Source: Aquatica leii (Eukaryota > Arthropoda > Insecta > Coleoptera > Lampyridae). From it: 64,000 bases of DNA. Every line of letters begins with the position of its first letter. The stretch's first letter is position 1. Positions 12,762 through 25,321 of this stretch are shown here, one piece after another. Both the position numbers and the translations under genes were made by a program. The notes below the pieces were generated by a model. That model made no database searches, was not told the origin of the DNA, and was given only the letters and a program-made list of their open reading frames with translations. The stretch is from positions 35,533,117-35,597,116 of the forward strand of contig CM069436.1 in assembly GCA_035610365.1 (NCBI GenBank), in the 5' to 3' direction.

Positions 12762-12966
12762 TCTACATTTAATACTAAAATTAAGAATTTATCATAAGAA
12801 ATTATTTGCTATTAAGTTTTTGTTTGTTGTTGCTTATTTATATATAAACAAAGGTAAACACAGTTGGCATAAAAAAATAATATCATAGAAATAAGTAACA
12901 ACTTAAAAAAAACTTAATAGCAAATAATTTTTATGATGAATTCTTAATTTTAATATTAAATGTAGA
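12762..12966. repeat. Fold-back element (palindromic MITE), about 205 bp
   Basis: TCTACATTTAATACTAAAAT and the sequence up to about 12,842 are repeated in inverted orientation up to 12,966 (ending ATTTTAATATTAAATGTAGA). The arms are about 60-80 bp and roughly 90% alike by eye, with a central loop near 12,845-12,890. It has no coding capacity. No clear target duplication was identified, so the superfamily is unknown. Confidence 0.7.
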
Positions 12967-13257
12967 AATGGCGCACCATAGAATTTGGTCTAGTTTTTTC
13001 TTTTTTGTTGCTCTGAGAATTTTCATTTTATTGGTACATACTAGTTGTTTAATTTTTTGATTTCTATCTAGTTGTCGTTTAAAATTGATTTGCACTGAAT
13101 AGGTTTTTTGGAAATGATGAAAATTTTTTATATTTATTTGCATATTGCAGTTTTGTTCTTATAAGAGCTACTTGTTTAACTCAATTTAGTTTAATTTTTG
13201 AAGTTCAGCCTTAATTAAATCAAAGTTTAAACTCTAACTGTACAAATTATTTTAAAG

Positions 13258-13420
13258 GTCTGTTTCAACACGTTAAGTAATATACTTGTTTATTGTATCA
13301 CGTTCTATTAAAGAGCACTACTGAATTGAAGTCTTGTACCCATTCGGTTAGCATAAGTAGCTATCTTATTGAAAAAATCGAACTCGACAAGTTGCGACTT
13401 TACTCTATATTGAAACAGAC
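13258..13420. repeat. 163-bp segment bounded by inverted GTCTGTTTCAA
   Basis: GTCTGTTTCAA at 13,258-13,268 is matched by its exact complement at 13,410-13,420. The interior is non-coding. It lies immediately beyond the putative BEL/Pao polypurine tract, so it could be a MITE or part of a decayed LTR. No target duplication was seen. Confidence 0.4.
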
Positions 13421-13679
13421 TGACTTCCTTTTTTCAGCTTAAAACAATGCGCGTTAGTATGCGGTACAATAATATACAAGCATAGCGCAACATAAATTAA
13501 ATAAATGTAATTTTGTATATACCCCCGGCCTTGAAGTGAAAAGATTAAATTTAAGCAAATAATTTTAAGAACAAAAACAATTTATATATTAAAAATCACA
13601 ACTTCTAACTAAGCATTTTATATAAAAAATATAAAATCTTATTAGAAATGCAAAATTAAAACTAATAAAGCTTACTCAT
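13421..13679 (-). other. Region 3' of the BEL/Pao relic with polypurine-tract candidate
   Basis: On the minus strand the run CAAGGCCGGGGG (near 13,521-13,532) follows the BEL/Pao Pol C-terminus. BEL elements usually end Pol close to a G-rich polypurine tract followed by the 3' LTR. The LTR itself is not delimited. Confidence 0.3.
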
Positions 13680-15170
13680 TTATTGGTAGGGAGCAGAATT
13701 TAGCAAAGGAACGTTGACATGTTCATTTGTTGTCAAGATTGTGGCAACTCGGTTTATGCCATCCTTACCGGTGTGAAGTTTGATTACTCGCGCTAATTTC
13801 TATTTTAGGGGAAGCAAGTTGTCTTTTTTGACCAAAACTAAGGAACCGAGCAGAAGACTGGATTTATTATTTTTGCCTCTGCTGCAATTCAGCGATGTGT
13901 TCTTCGTTTCATCGCTTCCATATTTGTTAGTGAAACAATTGTAACCGTTAGAATATTGCAAAACAATTGTCTTTTAATAAAGTCAAATCAGGATCTGGTA
14001 GTGCAACCAGCAGGCGTCCAACTAGAAAATGTACCGGCGGTAATGGGTTTAGATTGTCAGGATCTGAAGATAAAGGAGCAATAGAACGAGAAGTTAATAG
14101 GGCTTCTACTTGTACAAACAAATTATAATTTTTGAAAGTTAAAGCTGTTAATACTTAGACTCGTTGAAAATGAAATTCAAAAGATTTGATCCCAGAGACA
14201 TACAAATGTAGACTGCGCGCAGGTATAAAGCTCCAAGAAAATCTTTCATTTGCACAAGTTTTAATGATAAACATTTTTTTTCTTTGCAAGTGAAAGTTTC
14301 TCATTCATTTAACTTCGAATTGGTATCAACAAAATTCGTACCGTTATCCGGATATACCTTAGAGAGTATTACAAACCCTGGAAACGCAAGTAAAAAAGAC
14401 TCGGTAGTTAATTCACTAACTAATTTTATGTGCATAGTCCTAATGGCAAAACACACTTATAAAACGAATTATAGATCTCGCTTAAAACTTCTGGTTTGTT
14501 AGAAATCCACTTGCGCAATTCGAGTCATCTTCAAGCTAAGACATATTATTTTACAAATGTTTTGAGCACTTTTAATAGTGTCGGCGTTCGATAATAAATC
14601 GTCGATGTAGAAATCCTGTTTGATTATTTTTGCTATTTCGGGCTAATTTGCTTTGAAGTCTTTCGCCAATTGTACTAGATTTCGGATCGCAAGAAATGCC
14701 GCGAACGTAGTTACATACGTTAAAGTACTAAGTTAGTAAGTTTTTAATCATATCATTGAGAGAAAATCGCTAAATGATCCTTTGCAATAATCTTTGAAAT
14801 GGTTCAATTTGTATTTGTCGGTACATTTTCTCGATATCCGCTGCGACTGCAAATCGATGAAGACAAAAAATTATTCAAATTGTAAATAACTCAGTTTGAA
14901 TTGTGGGTTCAACCATTTAAATAACATTTAATAATATTTTGCTTGAAGTAGCAGTTGAACCGTTGAAAACAACTCGTAATTTAGTGGTGGTGCTGTCTTT
15001 CTTCAAGATAACACGAATGGGCAAGTAATGTGACGTTAGCTAATTATTATCAACCACCTGTGTCACGTGACCTAAATTACTATACTCACGCATGAACGCA
15101 TGGTATTTTTTGACATTTCTTGTTTGGCTACGAGGGGTCTTTTTAGCGTTAAAAATCGTTTTTTTGCTAC
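13680..15170 (-). pseudogene. Degenerate BEL/Pao pol (RT and integrase fragments)
   Basis: Reading the minus strand from about 15,130: HAFMREYSNLGHVTQVV, YLPIRVILKKDSTTTKLRVV, then VAADIEKMYRQIQIEPFQR. These are the BEL/Pao RT start, the KLRVVFD motif (here VVFNGS) and motif A. A motif C remnant reads DFYIDDLLSNADT after allowing a frameshift. An integrase core follows (PDNGTNFVDTNSKLNE), then VEALLTSRSIAPLSSDPDNL, VHFLVGRLLVALPDPDL and the terminal KLARVIKLHTGKDGINRV module ending at a stop at 13,680. Numerous stops, frameshifts and large deletions (most of RNase H and half of integrase) show it is dead. The order and wording are specific to BEL/Pao rather than gypsy. Confidence 0.85.
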
Positions 15171-15780
15171 AACCAATAAATGTTCTTAAGATTTAAGAGG
15201 CTGTTTAAACAGAATTGTAGCAATGAATCTATCATCGTCATTCCTTTTTGTATTTTGCACGTAATGTGTTTTTCATGTATTTTTTTTGTTTGACAGCAAT
15301 CTCTCAGATAAATTAAATAAAAGTGATTCTGTACATTAGTAGTTAACTAAATTTTAACGTTTATGTAAGTAGTTAAGTATAGAAATTTGTGCCAATATCA
15401 GAACAAATACTACATTATAGTTAAGTTTAGTCGTTTGATGCAATCGCAAGTAATTAATTTAGTGACGTTAACATTAACTTTTCAAAAGTTTGGTGTGGTA
15501 TGACAGACCAAAACGTACGTTAAACGTGTTGCACTTTTAAAACAAACGGATTGCACAAGCTGGCGTTTATGTTAGTTGCTTCTACTAAGTCAAACTAACT
15601 GTAGTTTAATTTAGTTAATGCTTGTTTGTATTAGAAGTGTTTTAAATAGATCATCGAGCATCTAAAAACCCACCAGATTGAATAAGCCATTTTGATATGT
15701 ATGTTGGTTTAACTTTTATAAAACAAATTTTACTTCAAAACAGTGTTAAATAGTTTAATTTATTTGCATATTTTATTATT
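15171..15780. other. AT-rich DNA, nothing recognised
   Basis: No open frame of note, no terminal repeats and no RNA gene were seen between the BEL/Pao and piggyBac relics. Confidence 0.5.
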
Positions 15781-15789
15781 AGACTCGCA

Positions 15790-17150
15790 TCGTTTTTAAA
15801 ATGATAGGTTTTGAACAAAAACAAGCTAGGTTTCTGGCTTTATGAGAAGATATGCTGTATGATAATGACAACAAAGATGAAATTTTAAGTAATGAAGATT
15901 AAAAACCATTTAAATGAAATCATAACAGCAATACTAAACAAAAATTTAACACCCGTTTCGACCAAATGTCGAAACTAGATCAGAAAATATTGTAACGCAA
16001 TTACTCGTAGTTAGAAGCAAATCTGCTGGAAATATCTTTTTACTGACCAGACGTTAACAACAACAAAGTGCTATTAAGATCATCAACTTACAGACAAAAA
16101 AGAACAATATACAGTGAAGCAAAAAGACAAGGCGGAATCTGAACGTCAATGCAAAAAATGTATAAGCAACCGACTATACAGGAGTAGAAATATTCAAAAG
16201 AACCAACGATTTAATTTGTTAATGTGTTGTCCGCGTTTTGACAGTTTTAAAATTCGAATTGAAAAAGTAACACTAGCACTGATTAGGACAATCTTTGATG
16301 TTTTTGTTTTGATATGTAGACAAATTTATTTGCCCAGTATGTACCTTAGCTATTTTTAAGATGATTTTTGTATTTTGTCTGAATATCCTTAGCAAACCAT
16401 CAAAGTCGTGCTTTGACTGATAGAACCAGTTGCAAAAATGTTTAGTATTCACGGAAGAAGACTATTACTTTCACGTATTCCAAGCAACACATTGGTATAA
16501 AAAACGTTCAACTGTCCGTCTGATATACGTTTATTACACGTCTAAAAACGGTTTAAAGTCTAAATATGATTGGATTTCAAAATCAAATTACGATGACATG
16601 GTACAAAACAAAAGAAACCAAGAATGTGGTCTAAACTCTATCATGACGATAAGATTGATAAATAAACTAGAGATCAACAAAAACCTGAGATTCTGACATT
16701 TTATTACTTCATCAAAAAAAATGTTGACACATTGGATAAGCTTTCAGCTTTCTGCGACTTATTAAGAAATCCTCGCCGCCGGCCAGTAACAATATTTTAT
16801 TTGATTCTAAATACTACAGAGTGTAGTAGTGAAATCCTATACAGAAATAACACAAACGACTATACTACAACCAGACGAAGTTTTTTGAAAAACTTGGGCA
16901 ACAAATTAATTGCAAAACATCAGGAATGTCAACTCCAAAATCCAACTTCCTAAAAATTTTCTCGTTTAACAATCGACATATCCAAAAACTGATTGAAATA
17001 AAACGTCAAAAAAAGCTGTTGTAAAATTTGCCACCGTAATTCCAATAAAAAATTACAATATTTTTGTCAAATGTGCAAAAAAAGAACAACTTATTTGTCA
17101 CACGCATATTTGTGCAATGTGGTAATAATGATGAGCACGAATAAGTGTAC
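15790..17150 (+). pseudogene. piggyBac-type transposase relic
   Basis: An N-terminal acidic region (DNDNKDEILSNED) is followed by decayed sequence. A clear central-to-C-terminal block follows: TFYYFIKKNVDTLDKLSAF, RRRPVTIFYLILN, TRRSFLKNLGNKLIAKHQEC. These match the DDE_Tnp_1_7 (piggyBac) signature usually read as GGVDxxDQ, RRWP and the helix after it. At the C-terminus a Cys/His-rich tail survives in pieces (CQMCKKRTTYLSHAYLC). The longest unbroken frame is 16,732-16,953. The catalytic aspartates of the N-terminal half cannot be placed. TTAA-bounded terminal repeats were not identified. Confidence 0.7.
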
Positions 17151-19122
17151 ATAGTTGTGATGTTTATTTTAATAAGTTTTTGATTAATTTAGAAAACCAA
17201 AAACAAATTTTGGTTTTTAGTTATGTTTGATTGTGTTTTTATATATTCCTCCACAAATGTAATCGTAATAGTTTCCAACCACTTAGACATTGTGGTTTTT
17301 TAAGTTTTACAATTACGTTCACTTTGTAAAAATACAATAATAATCATAGCAAATTATATTTTTTAAATACTGCAAGTTATTAAAATATTTTGAATACAAA
17401 AGTAATTGAAGCATTAACTTATTTCTATAAGAAAGACCTTCGTAATCCATTTTAAGGTTAATATTCATTATAGTTAATGTGTTAAAATTTATAAATTTTA
17501 GAAGTACTGACATTTATAAATTTGTTATTTATTTTAAAACGTTTTACGTTTAAACGTAATCTAAAAAAAATATACTTAAATTTTACCTAAATTTTATTAT
17601 AAAAGGTTTAAATGCTAGTAATAATACGTAGTACAACTTTTTTAAAATTTGTATAGTATCGTACTTTGCTGATTTTATATCTGCCTATAGTTGACTATTA
17701 TCAATTTTTTGTAGCAATTAGGCGTTTAATTCAAGTTTGCTTAATATCAATCAACAATAATTATTACATAATTTGAAATTTGAAAAATAATTTGAACTGC
17801 GTTTGAGTGGCAAAGCTGTAAACTGTCTAGAAATTAGTTCACTTATTAAATATTTTAAACAAGCTTTAATTTATTATGATAATTTTATATTATACATATT
17901 CTAATTTAAACATTATTTTATTACAATTATTTGTTTGTGTACTACATAAAACTTAATTTTTTTAAATATGTTTTAAACATTTAATTTGATGAAATTATTC
18001 AAATGTGAGAAATTATAAACTACATTGTGAAGAATATTTATAATGTTATTGTTAAATGGATTCAGTAATTGTATTAGTACACATACTGTGCACTAAATTG
18101 TAAAATGGCTTTTCATTTAGGATGTAACTTTATCACCATCATTTCGTGGAAATTACATATAGCCAACTAGATTATTAAAACGGAACAATTGTAAATTACA
18201 ACATTAAATAACATTTTGAATTTTAAGTTTTAACGATGTATTTTGTAAAATTGAGGTGTAAAATTAGAAGATTATTTATGTAATAAGAATTGTTTTATAA
18301 TTACTTATTAGTATTTGTTACAACTGTAAATTACAATTTTATTGATTATTAAAATATAATTAAGACGAGTTTGTATTCATACAAGGATGATGGTGTATCT
18401 GTCGTCTTCAGATAGTATTCCTAAACTAGGTAAACTTAATGGAGTTATCACACAACAATGACTTAGCCTCGTAAAGTGTTTTGCTATTTATACTATCATC
18501 GCAATGCAGGTGTAGTACATTAGTAATCAACACCAAACTTGCTAATTAACTATTTTCGCAAACAAATAATAAAATAATATAACCCACATCTTATTATAGA
18601 ATAATATTATTTATATTTACTGTAATAAACTCATCAATTTTGATTTTTTTTTGTTAAATTTAAAATGCGTAAACATTAGTAATCAAAATTAACTTACGTG
18701 TCAATTGAGACAGTAAAATGGTTTTGTTGCATGGATTCTTTAAAATTTATAAAAAATAATGTTTTTCAACATTAATAAATTAATAGAAAACAATTACAAC
18801 TAAGCACAGTTGGAGAGCACATTGGACTAACTATAGTAAAAAACACATACCATCTATTAAAATTGTTCGTTCTTCTGTAAATATTAAGAACAAATGATAT
18901 AAAAAAAAGGAAAGGTTTAAATTGATTACAGAAACATGATTCTAATATTCGTAGATCTTATTTTACAAATTTTGACGTTATTGTTATTTACTATTATAAT
19001 AAATTTAAAATTAAGAAAGTGTGTTGTGTGTTACTTATTAATATGAATTTTGCACTTAATGTTTCTCGAAGTATAATGCAAGTTTGTCACTTTATTTTGT
19101 AAGTAAGTAAAACGGTGTAGTC
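17151..19122. other. AT-rich DNA, no gene recognised
   Basis: Only chance frames (for example 17,319-17,513 minus). Several near-repeats of ACAATTGTAAATTACAA-like words around 18,190 and 18,320 were noted but do not define an element. Confidence 0.45.
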
Positions 19123-19180
19123 TAGTGGTTCCCAAACTTTTTGGCTCACGGGCGACTTTTTATAGTCAAAACTTGCCTAC
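19123..19180 (+). repeat. Possible hAT terminus
   Basis: TAGTGGTTCCCAAACTTTTT at 19,123 resembles the end of many hAT transposons (TAGTGGTTCCCAAMC). I did not find the opposite terminus or an 8-bp duplication, so this may be a solo or broken end. Confidence 0.4.
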
Positions 19181-19489
19181 GGATCCTTGAGTGAAAAAAC
19201 TACATAAATGCACAATAAAAAATGGTAAATTTAACTGGGATGTCTTGAATTGTAAATGGTGACGTAAAAATAATTAATTTTTTGTTACTATCTTATCAGT
19301 GTAAAAAGTTTTTGATTTGAAGATGATTTTTAAACATTATAAGATCGAAACAATTGTAACTAGTCACATCTTACGGCTTTTAATTTATAAGTTTTATATA
19401 TTAAATTGGGGTATTGACTATAATTTACGGAATTTTATTAAATGCATTAATTATTAGCAAGAGGTTTTTATTCACAAAATCAATATGTT

Positions 19490-20640
19490 AGGGAACTCTA
19501 AGAAGGGCAAATTATTATGCGGCGTTTTAAAGCTACAATGAGCATAAATAGATTCAGACACATTCTAAGGTGCTTGAGATTTAATGACGTAGAAACGAAA
19601 GAAAATAAAAGAAATAAAATATAATTTGGCAGTTATTTTGGAATATTTGAACATGTTTTCAAACAACTTCAAATTTAATTACGAGTCAAATTTATTTATC
19701 GCAGCGGACGAACAACTTTATCTTTAGAGAGGTCGAGCCAGGAACGTAAAGTGGACAAAAAGAAGCACTTAAAAAACAAAGTCCAAGAATTGTGCACAAT
19801 CTCTGCATACATTTTAATGGTACTGAGAGGAACATTACTTTAAATAATTTTTTGGCAAAGTACGACTTAGCAAATAGTTTGCTAAAGAAAAATACAACAA
19901 TAATTGGTATAGTAAAAAATAAAACAATTTGTTCGAAAAGAGATTGTGACAGACAAGAAACTGGACAAGTTGTCAACTTTATTTGGATACCATACTATGA
20001 GATAACACTATGTTTTTACGTTCCAAAAAAAAACCTGCTAGTTTTTTTTGTCGATTTTGCATCATAATAGAATAGTATTAGGAATTGAAAAAAAAAATCA
20101 TAACATAATTTTTGAATATAATGCTAACTTAACTAATGAAAGTTGCCAATTTTGACAAGCTTGTTTGGACAGATTCTTTAAAAAAAGACAGTAAGGTATC
20201 CAATAGTTGTATTTTATAATACATTAAACGTTAGTGCTTACAATACTCTATTTATATAGATGGTTTTAAACACTAGCTAGTAAAAACGTTGGAAATACCG
20301 GCGTAGACTATTTCTTAGAGAGTTGTTTTTTGAACTTACTTAAAGAACATCTTTAACAAAAGAAACAGCAACCCAAACTTTACCAAAAAGTAATGAAAAA
20401 GATCTATTCTTGCAATTTTACAGTAATAAAGAATACTACACCTAAAGAACAAAATAGAGAAAAGAAGAAACAAAAAAGGTGCTACACGTGGCTCTTTTTA
20501 ATACATAAAAAGACTAAAACAGTTTGTTTTAAATGTTTCAAAAAATGTTTGTGGCAAACGTAATCAAAAAAATTGTAATATGCGTTAATTGTAAATACCT
20601 TTCAATCTAAATTGTTTAAAGTTTTTTACTGTAACATTTT
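19490..20640 (+). pseudogene. piggyBac-type transposase relic
   Basis: Pieces in order are INRFRHILRCLRFNDVETK (19,548), then AADEQLYL, corresponding to the IDEQLxxFRGR motif. Next comes NNFLAKYDLANSLLKKNTTI with IGIVKN (open frame 19,792-20,067), corresponding to DNFFTSxELANxLLKK. ITLCFYVPKKNLLV follows. A Cys-rich end near 20,480-20,560 reads KTKTVCFKCFKKC, as in the C-terminal cross-brace of piggyBac transposases. The Asp of the DNFFTS motif is replaced (NNFLAK). Stops and frameshifts are frequent and the block between about 20,080 and 20,300 is missing or unreadable. Confidence 0.75.
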
Positions 20641-23600
20641 TTGAAATAAAATATTTTGCATATGTATTAGAGTTATTTTTCTAGAATCATACAGACATAG
20701 GTTAAATTTATTAAACAGCAGGTATCAAACATTGGTCATTCTCTTCTGCCAGTACGTTTAATCTTACCGTTGTTGATAAATTTTAATCATCTTGAACTGT
20801 GGTTGCTAATACTAAAAACAAAAGTTTGACAAACAACTAATTTTGTCAATTTTATATTCATTCTTGTACAACTAAGTATGTATACATAAGTAAAGTAATT
20901 GAAAATATCAGTCTTGTTGACCTTATTTCGAAAGCAACATTTAAATTTTGTTATTTTGCAATCTTTGAATAAATAAAGTTTTGATATATTATGTTTGAGT
21001 ATTTTTCGTATTTTTCTTAATAACAAAAATATATCTGAAACGTAATTTTATTTACAATTGCACAAAGTATAAATTATTAAAGAACGGACCGGACATATGT
21101 TATTACATAGAAAAAACATCGGTTATAGTAATCATAATTTGGGTTTAAGTTATCAGATCTAAAGTGAGTAAAAAATATAAAAAACTGCAAATAGTGCATT
21201 TACTTATGTACGATTTAATGGTATTGCTAATAAATAAATAAATGTAGGAAATAAAAAATTACAGGTACAGGTACAATTCTAAATTAATTTATTTATTACA
21301 AAAGAGCGTTTTTTCTTATTATATTGCAAATCTGTTTAATAAAAAAATTTCACAATTTAAAAATTATTAATCTGATGACAATTTTTGGTTTTGTATATTT
21401 AAAACATTACTTAGATCGACGTAAGTACAAATAAATTTTCCGTATCATGGTAATTACCATTATCTTCAGAACTCATCTTTTGTTAATCTAATATTAAATA
21501 TGTCAATTTCATCCCTAATCATAAATCAAGTGAGTATAATCATCACCTCGAATTTCTAATTTTATCCTTAGTTTAAGCGTGTTCTGTAGTCCTAAATAAC
21601 GATGTAATTATTTATTTAATAACTCGTGTGCATATAAAACGCGCGCTCATTAGTAAATAACTAAAAACATTTTATTTTTATTTCAATGGCTATTTACTTG
21701 TTTTGTTAAAGAAAAACATATTTTAACGTTATATTGACTTTGTCGTGTAAATATAAATAACGAAACGTGTGATGTTTGTTTTAAAAGACAAATTTATGTG
21801 TAGAACTCGGGGTAGACTAATTAAGGCATAAAATATTAATTAGCAACAAGTTATTTTTATGTTGTGCGAATGTACTTGTTAGGTATATTTTTAAAATAAC
21901 AAATAACGTTAATAAATAATTATTTTAATTATTAATTCATGTTTTTATTTTGAATTTTGAAGATTTACATTTTTACATAAGTATAACAATCATGTTACAG
22001 TTAGAGTATGTTATATGTCTATAAACTTCTATTAACATCGCCAATAAATTTTTATGTTATATTTTTATTATATGTTCAGTGTATTTAAATTTCAGTTTTT
22101 TTTTAAATTAATGTAGCGGTAAATAAAATTAATTAAATAAAATAAATACTGTTTTAAGTACATAAACTATCATTATTGTTGTTTGCTTCCAATTAAAATA
22201 CGTTCGGACACCAGCAACTAAAAAAATCTTCATTAGTGAAACTTTTTATACCTTTACGTAATTAAACTGCATTCTACCTTTTGGTATGGATTCATCAAGA
22301 TTTTATAACACAGTAAATATACAACTAAATTTTCTAAACAGAGTAGCCGCTATTATTGACATTTTGATAATTTAAAATTATTTTTTTTTGAACAGTTATT
22401 AATAAACAATTATAATCAATATTAATTTATGATTTTTTTGATAGGAATTAATAGTTGTTTTAGTTTTTTTTTGTTGAGTTTCAAGTATGGACAACACTGC
22501 TTTGCACAAAAACGCCATGGGTTCAAAAGCTCCTCTCGACGCTTCTCAGTTTATAAATTTTCAACAATAAGAAAACATACAATTGTGTTCTTATCATTTA
22601 ATCAGTTTTATTTAAATTTTTAATAAAAAACAAATAAGCATAGGATAACAAAAATAATGAAATGTGCGTTTTAAATGGGGTTATTTAAGAATTTTGCAGA
22701 GAATTTTGGCCGTGATCCGATTTTTAGCTATTGTGTAACAAACAATTACATTTTGTTTTTTAAATAGAAACTTATTGTTTTATCCTAAAGTATGATTTAT
22801 TAACGTAATTTGTCTCTAGAATCAATAAAATGTTTGATGTTATTGCAAGAAATTTGATTAAAAACGCCATTAACATAGTGCGTACAGTATTTGAACGTTC
22901 ATGTCTAGTTGGTTATTTATTAGTTAAGCAAGTCCTAACGTTATCAACAAGGCACACCTCTTACTTATAATTCTAGTTGTGCATTATTATAATAAATAAC
23001 CAACCCAACATAAGCGTTCAAATAATTGCATAATGTACGTAACATTTTAATCGGGTTTTCAATTAAAAAACATCAAAATACATCTAGTATTTTATAGAAT
23101 TTATAGACAAATTAGGTACATCAATTAATTATAATTTAGGATAAAAACAATAAGTTCTCATTTAAAGAACTAAAGTATTTGTTTGTCTGCCATAATCAAT
23201 AATTAGATAACAGTCAAAATTACCTCGACAAATTCCTTAAATAGCCACACTTATAATGCACAATTCATTATTTCCGTAACATTGGTTAAAAAAAATGAGG
23301 ATGTTTTCATACATTTGCCTAACCCGATATATGAATATGCTTTATTCATAATAAAAACTCCGTCATTTGTCATGATGCGTTTTAATTATTGATTTTATTA
23401 TTACAAGAAATTATTCCTGTTATAATTTGTAAGGGATGTAAGCTCTGTTTTATATTATATTATCAGTTTCATCACAACTATTTGCATGCTATTTGATAAT
23501 TGTTAAAAACAAAAAAATTTTATTAGTGATATTTAGTTACGTAGTAAATTTTGAGTTAGTTATTTGTTCAAGTAATTAATACATTTTAATAACAGTAAAT

Positions 23601-23920
23601 TTTATATTTTTTTCAAATCTATTTAATGCAACAGTCTTAAAGAAATTATCTGTTTTAAAGTTTTACTGAAACCTGTTAACATGCAAAATTTGTTAAGACA
23701 AAAGTTTTCAGAATTAAAGTAAGATAAATAAGGTAATTCCCGATGTTCAGTGAATATGGTCGTGAGTTAAATTCAAAAAAATGCGAATATTTTAGAAAGC
23801 TTGAAAAAACCAACTAGACAACTTGTGTGGCGATGTACATACTATTAGAACCTACCTTTTTAGGGTATAGTCACTAAATTCTAAAGAAACATGAATGAAA
23901 TTGACCCACAAACAGGTTAA
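20641..23920. other. AT-rich DNA, no gene recognised
   Basis: Chance frames only (20,787-21,026 minus, 22,429-22,623 plus). No terminal repeats, RNA genes or splice-bounded exons were recognised. Confidence 0.5.
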
Positions 23921-24937
23921 GTGAGTAAAAACTCTGTTATATTTAACATTTCAACATTTACAACATTTTTATTATGCTATGTTGATGATATCGTTGCATG
24001 TATTCCAGACACTGAAATTAATAATACCTTAAACGTTTTTAATAGTTACAATCCACATTTAAAATTTACTTTTGAAATAGAAACACAAGGATCTTTACCA
24101 TTTCTAGATGTTAGATTGATTAGGGATGTTAGTACTAATACGATAATTACTGAATGGTATACTAAGCCGATAGCCTCTAATAGAACGATCAATTATTTAT
24201 ATAAACATCCACACCACCAAAAGATAAATACTATTAAGGCTATGAAAAATAAAATTATAGGTTTGAGCAGTCCTCAATTTCATGAAAAAAACTTTAAGAT
24301 TCTAAAGAAAATACTTAGAAACAACAACTATCCTAACAATATAATAAAAAAAATACTGCTACACACTAACACAACTAATAGTATTCCACCACCAGTTAAC
24401 CCACCTAGTACTAACCTTAACACTACCCTTAACGCTAACCTTAATACTAACATCACTTACACCAAAATCATAAACGTTCCAAATCTAACACAAAGAATTA
24501 TTCCGATACTAACAACACCTAACATCAAAATAACCATGTATAACACTAACACCATTTACAACATGCTGTATAGTAATACCAAAGATAGAACTAACACTAT
24601 AGATAAACATGACGTAGTGTATAAGCTTGATTGTACTGGATGCAATGCGTGTTATATTGGTCAAACTAAACAGAAGCTAAAAAATCGGATGGCCAACCAT
24701 AAATACGATTGTAGCACAAAAAAAGGCGATACAGCTTTGGCCGTACATCATATAGACACGGGACATAATTTCAATTTTATCAATCCCACAATTCTAGATG
24801 TGGAAAACAACTTAAAAAAGCGTTTAGTTTCCGAAATGCTATACATCAATATATATAATAATAATATTAATTTTAACAACGATACCAACAATTTAAGCAG
24901 CCTGTATAATAATTTAATATCCAAAATTGTGAGATAA
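23921..24937 (+). CDS. PLE reverse transcriptase (C-terminal part) and GIY-YIG endonuclease
   Basis: This 338-residue open frame encodes the end of a Penelope-type RT: motif C is YVDD at residues 20-23, followed by the family-specific stretch LPFLDVRLIRD and WYTKPIASNRTINYLYKHPH. An Asn/Thr/Pro-rich linker (about 150-180) leads to the endonuclease from about 226. That domain reads VVYKLDCTGCNACYIGQTKQ, with a Cys-x2-Cys element overlapping the GIY-YIG strand, then NRMANHKYD with the conserved Arg, VHHIDTGHNF, and a late acidic site (VSEMLYI). In active elements the enzyme nicks DNA and primes reverse transcription. The frame is intact but lacks the N-terminal RT fingers and palm motifs A and B, so it cannot be a complete enzyme. 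The ATG is only the first in the frame. Confidence 0.85.
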   Translation: MSKNSVIFNISTFTTFLLCYVDDIVACIPDTEINNTLNVFNSYNPHLKFTFEIETQGSLPFLDVRLIRDVSTNTIITEWYTKPIASNRTINYLYKHPHHQKINTIKAMKNKIIGLSSPQFHEKNFKILKKILRNNNYPNNIIKKILLHTNTTNSIPPPVNPPSTNLNTTLNANLNTNITYTKIINVPNLTQRIIPILTTPNIKITMYNTNTIYNMLYSNTKDRTNTIDKHDVVYKLDCTGCNACYIGQTKQKLKNRMANHKYDCSTKKGDTALAVHHIDTGHNFNFINPTILDVENNLKKRLVSEMLYINIYNNNINFNNDTNNLSSLYNNLISKIVR

Positions 24938-25242
24938 CTATGTAGGTTGGATCTATCGTTATTCAGTTTTGTTTATCATTTTATTCTTATCTTTCCCTTG
25001 ACATCCATAAATTTTTGATTACACAACATTTGTCAATTGTTTGTTGAACGTGTATGTCCTACGTTGTATTAAAATTTTAAATATTGACCATTGTATGTTT
25101 AATGTTGTATTTATTATTAATTACTAACTCGTAAAGTTGCCAATGTCCACTTGATTTTATTCTGTAAGTTTTATGTTTTAAAAATCATTTGTTAATTTCA
25201 CTTTGTTATTACTATGTGTTGACTTACGAGTTCAATAAATTA

Positions 25243-25290
25243 CAGTTGGCCTGAGGAAGTGCTAATCTTCAGCACGAAACGTTGCCATAA
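25243..25290 (+). ncRNA. Minimal type I hammerhead ribozyme of PLE-1
   Basis: Core CTGAGGA at 25,251-25,257; stem II GTGCT (25,259-25,263) with AGCAC (25,271-25,275); GAAAC at 25,276-25,280; cleavage triplet GTT at 25,281-25,283. Stem I is TGGC (25,247-25,250) with GCCA (25,284-25,287). Stem III is only the self-complementary ACGT, which in known PLE and retrozyme ribozymes works mainly by dimerisation. All core nucleotides needed are present, so it is predicted competent. Confidence 0.8.
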
Positions 25291-25321
25291 AAATAAATTA
25301 AAGTGGTTTTAAATGCCTCTC

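Larger units (their letters stand above)
23921..25320 (+). mobile_element. 5'-truncated Penelope-like element (PLE-1)
   Basis: The element retains the C-terminal part of the RT, a full GIY-YIG endonuclease, a 3' UTR of about 300 bp, a hammerhead ribozyme (25,247-25,287) and a short tail ending CCTAAACGAAG. The 5' truncation is just upstream of RT motif C. The tail abuts the 3' side of a minus-strand LINE at about 25,330-25,340, so the two inserted tail to tail or one cut the other. Confidence 0.85.
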
